Shown: positions 1 to 7,141 of the stretch, in pieces
How positions within the stretch are numbered: the stretch's first letter is position 1
Layout of the letters: every line of letters begins with the position of its first letter
Assembly (NCBI GenBank): GCA_042408535.1
Contig: JBHORA010000153.1
Span: 1 to 14,358 of the forward strand
Direction of reading: 5' to 3'
Length of the DNA: 14,358 bases
Origin: BPIH01 sp042408535
Lineage (GTDB): Bacteria > Chloroflexota > Limnocylindria > Limnocylindrales > CSP1-4
Translations under genes and position numbers: made by a program
The notes under the pieces: model-generated
The model's input: the letters and a program-made list of their open reading frames with translations, nothing else
What the model was told of the DNA's origin: nothing
Database searches by the model: none

Positions 1-142
1 CGAAGGGCCGGTACTCGGCCTCGCCCTTCAGAGCGAGGTACTTCGTGATCGCCGCCGTGAGGCTCGTCTTGCCGTGGTCGATGTGGCCGATCGTCCCGAC
101 GTTGACGTGCGGCTTCGTGCGCTCGAACTTCTTCTTGGCCAC
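1..142 (-). CDS. tuf: Elongation factor Tu, N-terminal fragment (runs off left edge)
   Basis: EF-Tu is the GTPase that delivers aminoacyl-tRNA to the ribosomal A site. Only the first 47 codons lie in the window. The reading VAKKKFERTKPHVNVGTIGH opens the protein, and the P-loop GHIDHGKT is at residues 19-26 (the commonest family form is GHVDHGKT). The start is a GTG at 142-140; the in-frame sequence before it meets a TAG stop almost at once, so this start is well constrained. A GGAG sequence about 12 bases upstream is a loose Shine-Dalgarno. No strong promoter is visible in the roughly 98 bases between this gene and tRNA-Thr(GGU), so it is probably read from the tRNA promoter near position 580. 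The rest of the gene is outside the window. Confidence 0.97.
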   Translation of the reverse strand, partial: MAKKKFERTKPHVNVGTIGHIDHGKTSLTAAITKYLALKGEAEYRPF

Positions 143-240
143 GGGTGCTCTCTACTCCATACGGTTTGGGCCGGGGGCCGCCGCAGCGGCGCACCGAGGC
201 GAAGGCGACGGGTGGGCAGGGGCCGGATATCGGGCTGGGC

Positions 241-316
241 TGGAGCCCACAATCGGACTCGAACCGATGACCTCTTCCTTACCAAGGAAGTGCTCTGCCG
301 ACTGAGCTATGTGGGC
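241..316 (-). tRNA. tRNA-Thr, anticodon GGU (reads ACC/ACU)
   Basis: A full cloverleaf is readable on the minus strand. The acceptor arms GCCCACA (316-310) and TGTGGGC pair perfectly. The D arm is GCTC/GAGC. The anticodon arm is CTTCC-TTGGTAA-GGAAG, with GGT at positions 34-36. The T arm has loop TTCGAGT. The discriminator is U and the 3' CCA is encoded in the DNA. Length is 76 bases. It is the second tRNA of a two-tRNA-Thr plus tuf transcription unit. Confidence 0.97.
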
Positions 317-420
317 TCGACGACGATGCTCGCGCGAGCTGGGCTGCCGGTGGGCCGGCGGTCGACGGAGCGGCACCCGTTCCGTCCCATCCGTCTCACC
401 CGGTCGACTCACGCCGGGTC

Positions 421-436
421 CGGAGCTGCGGCTCCG
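421..436 (-). other. Small hairpin in the spacer between the two tRNA-Thr genes
   Basis: CGGAGC and GCTCCG form a perfect 6-bp stem around a 4-base loop. It has no T-tract, so a terminator is unlikely. It may be a processing stem in the tRNA precursor. Nothing else is recognisable in the 317-465 spacer. Confidence 0.35.
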
Positions 437-465
437 CTCGTGACGCCGGACGCGATGATTCGTCT

Positions 466-541
466 TGGAGCCGACGACGGGACTCGAACCCGGAACCCGC
501 GGTTTACAAAACCGCTGCTCTACCAATTGAGCTACGTCGGC
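466..541 (-). tRNA. tRNA-Thr, anticodon UGU (reads ACA)
   Basis: Minus-strand cloverleaf with acceptor GCCGACG/CGTCGGC and D arm GCTC/GAGC. The anticodon arm is GCGGT-TTTGTAA-ACCGC with TGT as anticodon. The T loop is TTCGAGT, the discriminator U, and the CCA is encoded. The outermost T-stem pair (49-65) reads as a C-U mismatch; the other four T-stem pairs are Watson-Crick. Length is 76 bases. It is the first gene downstream of the promoter at 581-610, about 33 bases from the predicted transcription start, and is separated from the next tRNA by 149 bases containing only a small hairpin (421-436). Confidence 0.96.
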
Positions 542-580
542 GCGCAGGATCGTCCCGCAGGGACCCGATGGCGCGGCGGA

Positions 581-610
581 ATGATATGGCCCGACGGTCG
601 ACCGGGTCAA
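581..610 (-). promoter_or_regulatory. Sigma70-type promoter for the tRNA-Thr/tRNA-Thr/tuf unit
   Basis: On the minus strand, TTGACC (610-605) and TATCAT (586-581) are separated by 18 bases. Each matches the consensus at five of six positions. Predicted transcription starts near 574, giving a leader of about 33 bases before tRNA-Thr(UGU). That leader can form a GTCCC/GGGAC hairpin (552-564). The TGA stop of rlmB (609-607) lies inside the -35 hexamer, so the promoter begins exactly where the upstream gene ends. Confidence 0.75.
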
Positions 611-1923
611 GCGGATCCCGGCGGACGCGGCAACACCGACTCAGGAGCCCCCTCCGCTGGCGATCCTCCCTGCTCGACCGGGGCCTCGAGCACCGTCTCG
701 CCGACCGGTGCTCGGCCCTCGGTGGCCGGTGTCCGCCCCTCGCCGGCCGGTGTCCGCCCCTCGCCGGCCGGTGCCCGGCCCTCGGTGGCCCGTGCCGGCC
801 CCTCGCCGGCCGGGCCCTGGCCGCCGGAACCACCGGCTCCCTCGCGCTGGGCTCGGGCCTCGAAGAGGAGGATCGACCCGGCCACCGCCGCGTTGAGAGA
901 ATCGACGGCTCCGTGGAGCGGGATCCGAACGAAGAGGTCGCACCGCCGGCGCACGACGCCGGAGAGCCCCCGGCCCTCGCTGCCAACGACGATCGCCAAG
1001 GACCCGCGGAGGTCGGCTTCCCGATACGACAGAGGCGCCTGCGCCTCGGCCCCCACGACCCGAAGACCGCGGACGTGGAGGTCGGCGAGGGCCGTCGGCA
1101 GGTCGTCGACCGGAGCGATGAGGAGATGCTCGGTCGCTCCGGCCGATGCCTTCACCGCGGCCGGGCTCAGCGGCGCCTGGCGCCGCTTGGGGACGACAAC
1201 ACCGTGGACGCCGGCCCCCTCGGCGCTCCGGAGGAGGGTGCCAAGGTTCTGGGGGTCCTCGAGGGAGTCGAGGACGAGGACGAAGGGTGGCTCTCGCCGC
1301 TCGATGGCCCGGGCGAGGACCTCGTCGAGACTCGCCGACCGCCGAGGAGCGACGACGAGAGCGATCCCCTGGTGGCCATCGAAACCGGCGACGGCCGTCA
1401 GGACCCCACCCTCGACCTCGACGATCGGGATCCGGAGGCGGACGGCATGGAGGACGAGATCCTCGAGGGCCTTCCGCCGGTGGGGAACGACGAGGAGGCG
1501 GCGTGCTCCGCGGCCGGCGATGAAGGCCTCCCGGACCGGCCACCGACCGGCGACGACCTCGTCGTCGGGACCGACGAGCTCGCTGAGGCGGTGGCGGGCC
1601 GGACCCCGGCCTGAAGCCGAAGGACCGGGACCAGAAGCCGAAGGACCGCGACGACCCGACCAGCCGAGGCGGAGACCGGATCGCTCCCCGGGTGCGCCCG
1701 AGCGACCTCCCTCGGCCCCAGGCCGCGGACCCCGCCGCGGACCCCCGAGACCCGGAGGCCGCTCGCCCCCGCCGCCCGCGTCGCCGGGTCGGCCCGACGC
1801 CCGACGCCTCGGCCCAACCTCCCCTCCCCCGGCTCCCGGCGGGTGCCCGCCCCGTCGCCCGGACCGCCCGCCGCCACTCGACCGGCCACCTGGCCGGCCG
1901 CGCGCGTCAAATCCGGGCGGCAT
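607..1923 (-). CDS. rlmB: 23S rRNA 2'-O-ribose methyltransferase, TrmH/RlmB family (SPOUT)
   Basis: SAM-dependent 2'-O-methylation of a guanosine in the 23S rRNA peptidyl-transferase region; E. coli RlmB makes Gm2251. From the ATG at 1923 the product is 438 residues. Residues 1-110 are a Gly/Arg/Pro-rich basic extension. The substrate-binding domain starts near residue 122. The SPOUT catalytic domain holds motif 1 DPQNLGTLLRS (223-233), motif 2 GSEGRGL (314-320) and motif 3 SLNAAVA (342-348), where the family usually has SLNVSVA. The C-terminal tail, from about 361, is low complexity and contains five 7-residue repeats. The start overlaps the end of cysS by 17 bases and has no clear Shine-Dalgarno, so translation is probably coupled; the exact start is uncertain. 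Mycobacterial TrmH-type proteins also have a basic low-complexity N-terminus, which supports keeping the extension. Confidence 0.9.
   Translation of the reverse strand: MPPGFDARGRPGGRSSGGGRSGRRGGHPPGAGGGEVGPRRRASGRPGDAGGGGERPPGLGGPRRGPRPGAEGGRSGAPGERSGLRLGWSGRRGPSASGPGPSASGRGPARHRLSELVGPDDEVVAGRWPVREAFIAGRGARRLLVVPHRRKALEDLVLHAVRLRIPIVEVEGGVLTAVAGFDGHQGIALVVAPRRSASLDEVLARAIERREPPFVLVLDSLEDPQNLGTLLRSAEGAGVHGVVVPKRRQAPLSPAAVKASAGATEHLLIAPVDDLPTALADLHVRGLRVVGAEAQAPLSYREADLRGSLAIVVGSEGRGLSGVVRRRCDLFVRIPLHGAVDSLNAAVAGSILLFEARAQREGAGGSGGQGPAGEGPARATEGRAPAGEGRTPAGEGRTPATEGRAPVGETVLEAPVEQGGSPAEGAPESVLPRPPGSA
699..803 (-). repeat. Five tandem 21-bp units inside the rlmB 3' end
   Basis: Five consecutive 21-bp units run at 699-719, 720-740, 741-761, 762-782 and 783-803, and a partial copy continues to about 820. 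They are in frame and encode the heptads GPARATE, GRAPAGE, GRTPAGE, GRTPATE and GRAPVGE in the RlmB C-terminal tail. Units 2 and 3 are nearly identical, so copy number may vary between strains by slippage. The repeats are coding and have no spacers. Confidence 0.85.
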
Positions 1924-3322
1924 CGCGGAGCCAGCGCCAGCGCTGTCCGTCGCGGGTGTCCTCGACGAGAACACCTCGCCGGGCGAGCTCGTCGCGGAGG
2001 CGATCGGAGGTCGCCCAGTCGCGAGCCCGCCGGGCCGCGGCCCGCGCTTCGAGGAGGGCCACCAGCTCCGGCTCGAGGGACCACTCCGCTTCGCTCGGCA
2101 GGACTCCGAGGACGGCATCGAAGCCGGCGAGGGCGGCGAGGACCCGCCGGGCGTCGGCGGTCGAGAGGAGGCGTCCCGCGATCCGGCGGTTCAGCTCCCG
2201 GACGAGCTCGAAGAGGACGGCGAGCGCCGGCGAGATCGCCAGGTCGTCGTCGAGGGCGGCGTCGAAGTCCGCCCGCGCCCGCTCGAGCAGGAGATCCAGG
2301 TCGGAACTGTCCTCCCGCTCCTCCTCGTACCGCTCGAGGGCGGTCACGAGGGCATCGAGGCGTTCGACGGCGGCCGTGGCCGCCGCGAGCGACTCGTCGC
2401 TGTAGTTCAACGGCGCTCGGTAGTGGACCGAAATGAGGGCGTAGCGGAGCGCTCGTGGCGAGACGCCGGTCGCCAGGAGGTCGGCCACCCGGGCGATGTT
2501 GCCGGTCGACTTCGCCATCTTCGCCCCGCCCATCTGAAGGTGAGCGCAGTGGAGCCAGAGGCGGACGAACTCCCGCCCCGTCGCCGCCTCGCTCTGGGCG
2601 ATCTCGTCCTCGTGGTGGGGGAAGATGAGGTCGACCCCGCCGGTGTGGATGTCGAAGGGCGAGCCGAGGTGGCGCATGCTCATCGCCGAGCACTCGATGT
2701 GCCAGCCGGGCCGCCCGGCGCCGATCGGCGTCTCCCAGACGGGCTCACCGGGCTTTGGCGCCTTCCAGAGGGCGAAGTCGCGGACGTCGTCCTTCCCGTA
2801 CTCGTCGGCTTCGACTCGTTCGCCGACCCGGAGCTGACTGGGATCGAGTTTCGAGAGCTTGCCGTAGGCAGGCCAGGACGCGACCCGGAAGAAGATCGAT
2901 CCGTCCGGCGTCCGGTAGGCGTGCCCTCGGGCGAGGAGGGCTTCGATGAGGGCGACCATGTCGGGGATGTGCTCGGTCGCCCGGGGCATGACGTCCGGCG
3001 GGGTCATCCGGAGAGCACGGGCGTCGGCGAGGAACTGGTCGAGCCAGCGCTCGGCGAGCTCGCGGGTCGAGCAACCCGCCTCGGCCGCCCCCCGGATGAT
3101 CTTGTCGTCGATGTCGGTGACGTTCATGGCCCAGGTCACCCGCAAGCCCCGGGCCCGCAGATGACGGACGAGGAGGTCGGCGAAGAGGAAGGAGCGGAAG
3201 TTCCCGATGTGGGCCGGACCGTAGACGGTCGGTCCGCAGCTGTAGATCCGGACGTGGCCCGGTTCGATCGGCTCGAGCGGTCGCAGCTTGCCGGTCAGGG
3301 TGTCGTGGAGGCGGATCGTCAC
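1907..3322 (-). CDS. cysS: Cysteinyl-tRNA synthetase
   Basis: Class I aminoacyl-tRNA synthetase that charges tRNA-Cys with cysteine. The product is 471 residues, the usual length. Visible signatures are YSCGPTVYGPAHIGN with the HIGH-type motif HIGN at 38-41, the expected zinc/cysteine ligands Cys29, Cys211 (GWHIECSAM), a His of FPHHEDE (236/237) and Glu240, and KMAKS at 268-272 for the KMSKS loop. A DALR-like helical region follows. The start is the GTG at 3322-3320, which shares four bases (GTGA) with the ispDF stop, so the genes are translationally coupled. No T-box leader can fit because the start lies inside the preceding gene. The downstream neighbour is rlmB, the same pair order as in B. 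subtilis, where mrnC lies between them; no mrnC is present here. Confidence 0.98.
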   Translation of the reverse strand: MTIRLHDTLTGKLRPLEPIEPGHVRIYSCGPTVYGPAHIGNFRSFLFADLLVRHLRARGLRVTWAMNVTDIDDKIIRGAAEAGCSTRELAERWLDQFLADARALRMTPPDVMPRATEHIPDMVALIEALLARGHAYRTPDGSIFFRVASWPAYGKLSKLDPSQLRVGERVEADEYGKDDVRDFALWKAPKPGEPVWETPIGAGRPGWHIECSAMSMRHLGSPFDIHTGGVDLIFPHHEDEIAQSEAATGREFVRLWLHCAHLQMGGAKMAKSTGNIARVADLLATGVSPRALRYALISVHYRAPLNYSDESLAAATAAVERLDALVTALERYEEEREDSSDLDLLLERARADFDAALDDDLAISPALAVLFELVRELNRRIAGRLLSTADARRVLAALAGFDAVLGVLPSEAEWSLEPELVALLEARAAARRARDWATSDRLRDELARRGVLVEDTRDGQRWRWLRDAARI

Positions 3323-4515
3323 GGCGCCACGCCCTCGAGGAGGACGACGGCGAGCGCCGAGATCCCCCGCCCGGCGCCCTCCATGCCGTCGAGGTTGCCG
3401 GTCGAGGCCTTCACGCTCACCGCCTCTTGATCGAGCCCGCAGAGATCGGCGATAACCGACCGCATCGCTGGCAGATGCGGTCCGAGCGAGGGCCGCCGGC
3501 CGACGATCGTGAGATCGAGCCAGCGCGCTCGACGACCGGCCGTCTCGACCCGGCGGACGACCTCGGCGAGGAGGGCCGTCGACGCGATGCCCACGGGTGT
3601 CGCCGGGCCGGCCGGGAAGAGCCGGCCGAGATCGCCGAGACCGGCCGCCCCGAGGAGGGCGTCGGCGACGGCGTGGAGGGCGACGTCCCCGTCGGAGTGC
3701 CCGTGGAGGCGCGGGGCACCCTCGATCGTCACGCCGCCGAGGACGAGCGGGCCGCCTGGGCCGAAGGGATGCCGGTCGGTACCGAGGCCGACGCTGTGGC
3801 GACAGGCGGCTCCGGAACGCGCCAGCTCAGCCGCGGCCAAGGCGAGGTCGGCGGGCACGGTCACCTTTCGATTGCGGGGATCACCGGGGACGGCATGGAC
3901 GGGAATTCTAGCCGCCTCGAGGAGGGCGGCCTCGTCGGTCCAGGTCCACGCCCCGTCGGGCGGGTGCTGTCGGTAGGCAGTTGCGAGGAGGCGGCGCCGG
4001 AAGCCCTGGGGTGTCTGGGCGAGGCCGAGATCGGAGCGGTCGACGGTCTCGACGATCCGCCCCTCCCGGATCCGCTTGACGGTGTCGGCGACGGGGAGGA
4101 CGGGGATCGCGGCGCCGTGGAGCTCAGCGGCCACGGCGACGGCGTCGACCAGGGCCGGGGCGACGAAGGGACGGGCGGCGTCGTGGACGAGGACGATGCG
4201 GTCGGCGGTCTCCGCTCCAGCGTCGAGGCGGTCGAGGGCGGCGACCCCGGCCGCCACCGACTCCTGTCGTCTCGCACCGCCAGGCACGACGGCGACGGTC
4301 CGGGGCGGCAGCCACGGCGCCCCCGCCAGGGTCCCGAGCCGCTCGGGCCGGACGACGAGGACGATCCGCTCGACCGTGGCGGCGGCGGCGATCGCCTCGA
4401 GGGCCCAGCCGAGGAGGGGGCGACCGCCGAACTCCACCTCGAGCTTGTCGAGGCCGTTCATCCGCTCGCTCCGGCCGGCGGCGACGACGATGGCGTCGAC
4501 CCGGAGGGAGCTCAC
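3319..4515 (-). CDS. ispDF: Bifunctional IspD-IspF fusion (MEP cytidylyltransferase / MEcPP synthase)
   Basis: Catalyses steps three and five of the methylerythritol phosphate pathway to isoprenoid precursors. The product is 398 residues. IspD part (about 1-232): nucleotide-binding AAGRSERMNGLDK (12-24), GGARRQESV (79-87), VHDAARPF (110-117) and NRKVTVPADL (215-224), whose Lys217 matches the family's catalytic Lys. IspF part (about 238-398): GTDRHPF with metal ligands Asp247 and His249, GHSDGDVALHAVADALLGA with His281, and GDLG with Asp295. The IspF nucleotide-binding loops are unusual: FPDTDP is replaced by FPAGPA and the TTTEKLGFTGRGEG region by STGNLDGMEGAGRG (371-384). The GTG start at 4515 overlaps the TGA of the PIN/TRAM gene by four bases. 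The fusion explains why no separate ispF is present. Confidence 0.96.
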   Translation of the reverse strand: MSSLRVDAIVVAAGRSERMNGLDKLEVEFGGRPLLGWALEAIAAAATVERIVLVVRPERLGTLAGAPWLPPRTVAVVPGGARRQESVAAGVAALDRLDAGAETADRIVLVHDAARPFVAPALVDAVAVAAELHGAAIPVLPVADTVKRIREGRIVETVDRSDLGLAQTPQGFRRRLLATAYRQHPPDGAWTWTDEAALLEAARIPVHAVPGDPRNRKVTVPADLALAAAELARSGAACRHSVGLGTDRHPFGPGGPLVLGGVTIEGAPRLHGHSDGDVALHAVADALLGAAGLGDLGRLFPAGPATPVGIASTALLAEVVRRVETAGRRARWLDLTIVGRRPSLGPHLPAMRSVIADLCGLDQEAVSVKASTGNLDGMEGAGRGISALAVVLLEGVAP

Positions 4516-5558
4516 TGCGGTCGTGGCTGGGCGAAGATCATCCGGCCGGCCACCGTCTGGAGGACCCGGGTGGCCACGACGTCGAGCTCGCTGTCGAGGT
4601 GGCGAGCGCCGCCCTCGACGACGATCATCGTCCCGTCGTCGAGGAAACCGACGCCTTGGCCCGGCTCCTTGCCCTCCTGGATGATCCTGACCCGGAGCTC
4701 CTCGCCCGGCAGGATGGCCGGCTTCACCGCGTTCGCCAGCGAGTTGATGTTCATGACCCGCAGTCCCTGGACTTCGGCGACCCGGTTCAGGTTGAAGTCG
4801 TTCGTCAAGATGATCCCGCTCCTCGCCTTGGCGACCCCGATGAGCTTCTCGTCGACGCCCGAGGCTCCGGGGACCTCGTCTTCCACGATGACGACAGGCG
4901 TTCGCCCCTCGCGCTGGAGCCGGCTCAGGATCTCAAGGCCTCGCCGTCCTCGCTGGCGGCGGAGGGGGTCCGAGCTGTCGGCGATGAGTTGGAGCTCACT
5001 GAGGACGAAGCGCGGCACGACGAGGATGCCGTAGAGGAAGCCGGACTCGGCGATGTCGGCGATCCGCCCATCGATGATCGCCGACGTGTCGACGACGATC
5101 TGCGGCTCGCCGGATCGGGTTGCCGACGCTTCGGGCCGCCGGAAGAGGCCGATCGCCTCGGCTGCCACGAGGAGGTCGTGCCGTTTGGCGACCGTCAGCC
5201 CGACCATGCCGAGGCCGAGGGTGAGGGAGACACCGATCGGCAGGAGCCGACCCGCGGGATCCGGCAGGGCCGAGAGCGGCACGCCGAGGAGGAGACCCAT
5301 GAGGAGGCCGATGAGGAGGCCGATGACAGCGGTCACGAACTCGGCCGTGGAGAGGGCCTGGACCTGGCGGAGGAGCCACTGGGCCGGGACGACGGTGAGG
5401 TAGGGTAGAAGGGCGAAACCGACGGCCACCCAGGCGACGACCCAGAGGAGGAGGACAGCGCCGCCGTATTGGATCCGCTCGAAGAGGCCGCCCGCGGCGA
5501 GGCCGAGGCCAACGATCCCGCCGAGGGCCGCACCGAGCAGTCGGATGTTCCGGATCAC
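4512..5558 (-). CDS. YacL-type membrane protein with PIN and TRAM domains
   Basis: The product is 348 residues. The N-terminus has about four hydrophobic membrane segments (roughly 5-24, 33-54, 73-96 and 104-123). A cytoplasmic PIN nuclease-like domain follows, with the acidic set Asp157 (VVDTSAIIDGR), Glu188 (LSELQ), Asp236 (VDEKL) and Asp254 (TNDFNL), which is the expected metal-binding constellation. A TRAM-type beta-barrel RNA-binding region closes the protein (about 282-345). B. subtilis YacL sits at the same place between radA/disA and ispD. Its exact substrate is not known to me; a membrane-anchored RNase is the natural inference. The start is the GTG at 5558, 15 bases after the radA stop, preceded by a purine-rich GAGGCGAGAAGG. 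The stop overlaps the ispDF start as GTGA. Confidence 0.93.
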   Translation of the reverse strand: MIRNIRLLGAALGGIVGLGLAAGGLFERIQYGGAVLLLWVVAWVAVGFALLPYLTVVPAQWLLRQVQALSTAEFVTAVIGLLIGLLMGLLLGVPLSALPDPAGRLLPIGVSLTLGLGMVGLTVAKRHDLLVAAEAIGLFRRPEASATRSGEPQIVVDTSAIIDGRIADIAESGFLYGILVVPRFVLSELQLIADSSDPLRRQRGRRGLEILSRLQREGRTPVVIVEDEVPGASGVDEKLIGVAKARSGIILTNDFNLNRVAEVQGLRVMNINSLANAVKPAILPGEELRVRIIQEGKEPGQGVGFLDDGTMIVVEGGARHLDSELDVVATRVLQTVAGRMIFAQPRPQ

Positions 5559-5573
5559 CCTTCTCGCCTCGTC

Positions 5574-7133
5574 TCACCCACCGTCGGGGTCGACCCGCTC
5601 CCCGCGGCCGATGAGCCTACCACTGCCCGACCCACCGGGCTCGTGGGCCCCTCCGAGCCGGCCCCGTCCCGCCGCTGCCCCGACGCCGGAGGAGGCCTCC
5701 CGGGACCCCATCGCCAGGCGGGCGCGGGGAGTCGCCGAGCCTGGCCCGAAGACGGCCACGAGGGCCTCGGCGAGAGTCGGGACGGCGACGATGGAGAGGC
5801 CGCCTCGCAGCTCGCCATCTGCCGCCGGTCCCCCGGACGGGACGACGGCTCGCTCGAAGCCGAGCCTCGCCGCCTCGCGGAGGCGCCGCTCGAGGCCGAC
5901 GACCGGACGAAGCTCCCCGAGGAGGCCGACCTCTCCGACGGCAACGGTCCCCGACGGGACGGGTTTGTCGCGAAGCGACGAGGCGAGGGCGAGGGCGAGC
6001 GGCAGGTCGATGGCCGGCTCGCTGACCGCCATTCCTCCGGCGAGGCTCGCGTAGACGTCGTGCCCGCCGAGGCCGATCCCCGACCGGCGGGCGAGGACGG
6101 CGAGGAGGAGGGCGAGTCGGTTCGGATCGAGACCGCTCACGGCCCGGCGAGGCGGGCCGACGCCCGACGCCGGGGCGACGAGAGCCTGGACCTCGACGAG
6201 GATCGGCCGGGAACCCTCGAGGGTCGGGGCCACGATCGCCCCTGGGGCCGGCACGGGGTGCTCGACGAGGAAGGCGCGGCCCGGATCGGCCACCTCCCGG
6301 AGCCCCTCGCCGACCATCTCGAAGACCCCGATCTCGTCGGTCGGGCCGAACCGATTCTTCTGGGCCCGGAGGAGCCGAAGGCCGCTCGTCCGCTCGCCCT
6401 CGAGGACGAGGACGACGTCGACGAGGTGCTCGAGGACCTTCGGGCCGGCGAGGGAGCCGTCCTTCGTCACGTGGCCGATGAGGAGGACCGGCCGACCCGT
6501 CGACTTCGCCCAGCCAACGAACCGGAGCGTCGCTTCGCGGACCTGGGTCACGCTCCCTGGCGGCCCCTCGGCGTCGTCGACGGCCACCGTCTGGATCGAG
6601 TCGACGACGAGGACGTCGGGCCCCGCCGCCTCGGCGAGCTCGACGATCCGGTCGACGCTTGTCTCCGAAACGACCTCGATCGCCCGACCGGCGGGTCCGT
6701 CGAGAAGCCCGAGGCGAGCCGCCCGGAGCCGGATCTGAGCCGGCGACTCCTCCCCGGAGGCGATGAGGAGGCGCCGACTCCCATCACTGACGAGGCCTTC
6801 GGCCGCCTGGAGGACGAGGGTCGATTTGCCGATTCCCGGCTCGCCCCCGACGAGGACGACGACCCCCGGCACGAGACCCCCACCGAGGACTCGGTCGAGC
6901 TCTCCGAGCCCGCTCAGCGATCGGACGGCCGGTTCCGCCGGCCCCGCGCTGGCGAGCGGCTCCGGCCCTCGCTCGTGCGCCTGCCCCGCCACCGGGCGGC
7001 GGCGCCGGGGCTCCGAGCGAACGACGGTCTCGACGAGCGTGTTCCAGGCGCCGCAGCTCCGGCACTGGCCTTCCCAGCGGAGGGAGACGGCGCCGCAGGC
7101 GGAGCAAGCGTAACGACTCGCTGCCCGGGCCAC
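5574..7133 (-). CDS. radA: DNA repair/recombination protein RadA (Sms)
   Basis: RecA-like ATPase that promotes branch migration in recombinational repair. The product is 519 residues from the GTG at 7133. An N-terminal zinc finger is formed by Cys10, Cys13, Cys24 and Cys27. The RecA-fold ATPase has Walker A GGEPGIGKST (96-105), Walker B LVVDSIQT (175-182) and the diagnostic RadA motif KNRFG (259-263). A Lon-protease-like C-terminal domain contains GGHDVYASLAGGM. The last 55 or so residues are a Gly/Arg/Ser-rich tail, making the protein longer than the usual approximately 450. The start is supported by GAGG six bases upstream and by the zinc finger beginning at residue 10; it lies 8 bases after the clpC stop. 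The open frame continues upstream through clpC, but only as a shadow. In B. subtilis disA follows radA; it is absent here. Confidence 0.96.
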   Translation of the reverse strand: MARAASRYACSACGAVSLRWEGQCRSCGAWNTLVETVVRSEPRRRRPVAGQAHERGPEPLASAGPAEPAVRSLSGLGELDRVLGGGLVPGVVVLVGGEPGIGKSTLVLQAAEGLVSDGSRRLLIASGEESPAQIRLRAARLGLLDGPAGRAIEVVSETSVDRIVELAEAAGPDVLVVDSIQTVAVDDAEGPPGSVTQVREATLRFVGWAKSTGRPVLLIGHVTKDGSLAGPKVLEHLVDVVLVLEGERTSGLRLLRAQKNRFGPTDEIGVFEMVGEGLREVADPGRAFLVEHPVPAPGAIVAPTLEGSRPILVEVQALVAPASGVGPPRRAVSGLDPNRLALLLAVLARRSGIGLGGHDVYASLAGGMAVSEPAIDLPLALALASSLRDKPVPSGTVAVGEVGLLGELRPVVGLERRLREAARLGFERAVVPSGGPAADGELRGGLSIVAVPTLAEALVAVFGPGSATPRARLAMGSREASSGVGAAAGRGRLGGAHEPGGSGSGRLIGRGERVDPDGG

Positions 7134-7141
7134 GCCGGGCC

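Noticed and set aside
152..610. A 152-codon minus-strand open frame spanning both tRNA genes
   Set aside because: It consists of the tRNA sequences and spacers read as protein; the cloverleafs are complete and explain the sequence.
699..803. CRISPR-like short repeats
   Set aside because: The 21-bp units are contiguous with no unique spacers, are in frame in rlmB, and have no cas genes nearby.
74..3430. A 1118-codon plus-strand open frame opposite rlmB and cysS
   Set aside because: Shadow of real minus-strand genes. In GC-saturated DNA stop codons are rare on the opposite strand. It runs through two tRNA genes and has no recognisable domain; rlmB and cysS on the other strand have full catalytic motifs.
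3323..3500. T-box riboswitch before cysS
   Set aside because: The cysS start overlaps ispDF coding sequence, so there is no untranslated leader; no specifier or T-box sequence is visible.
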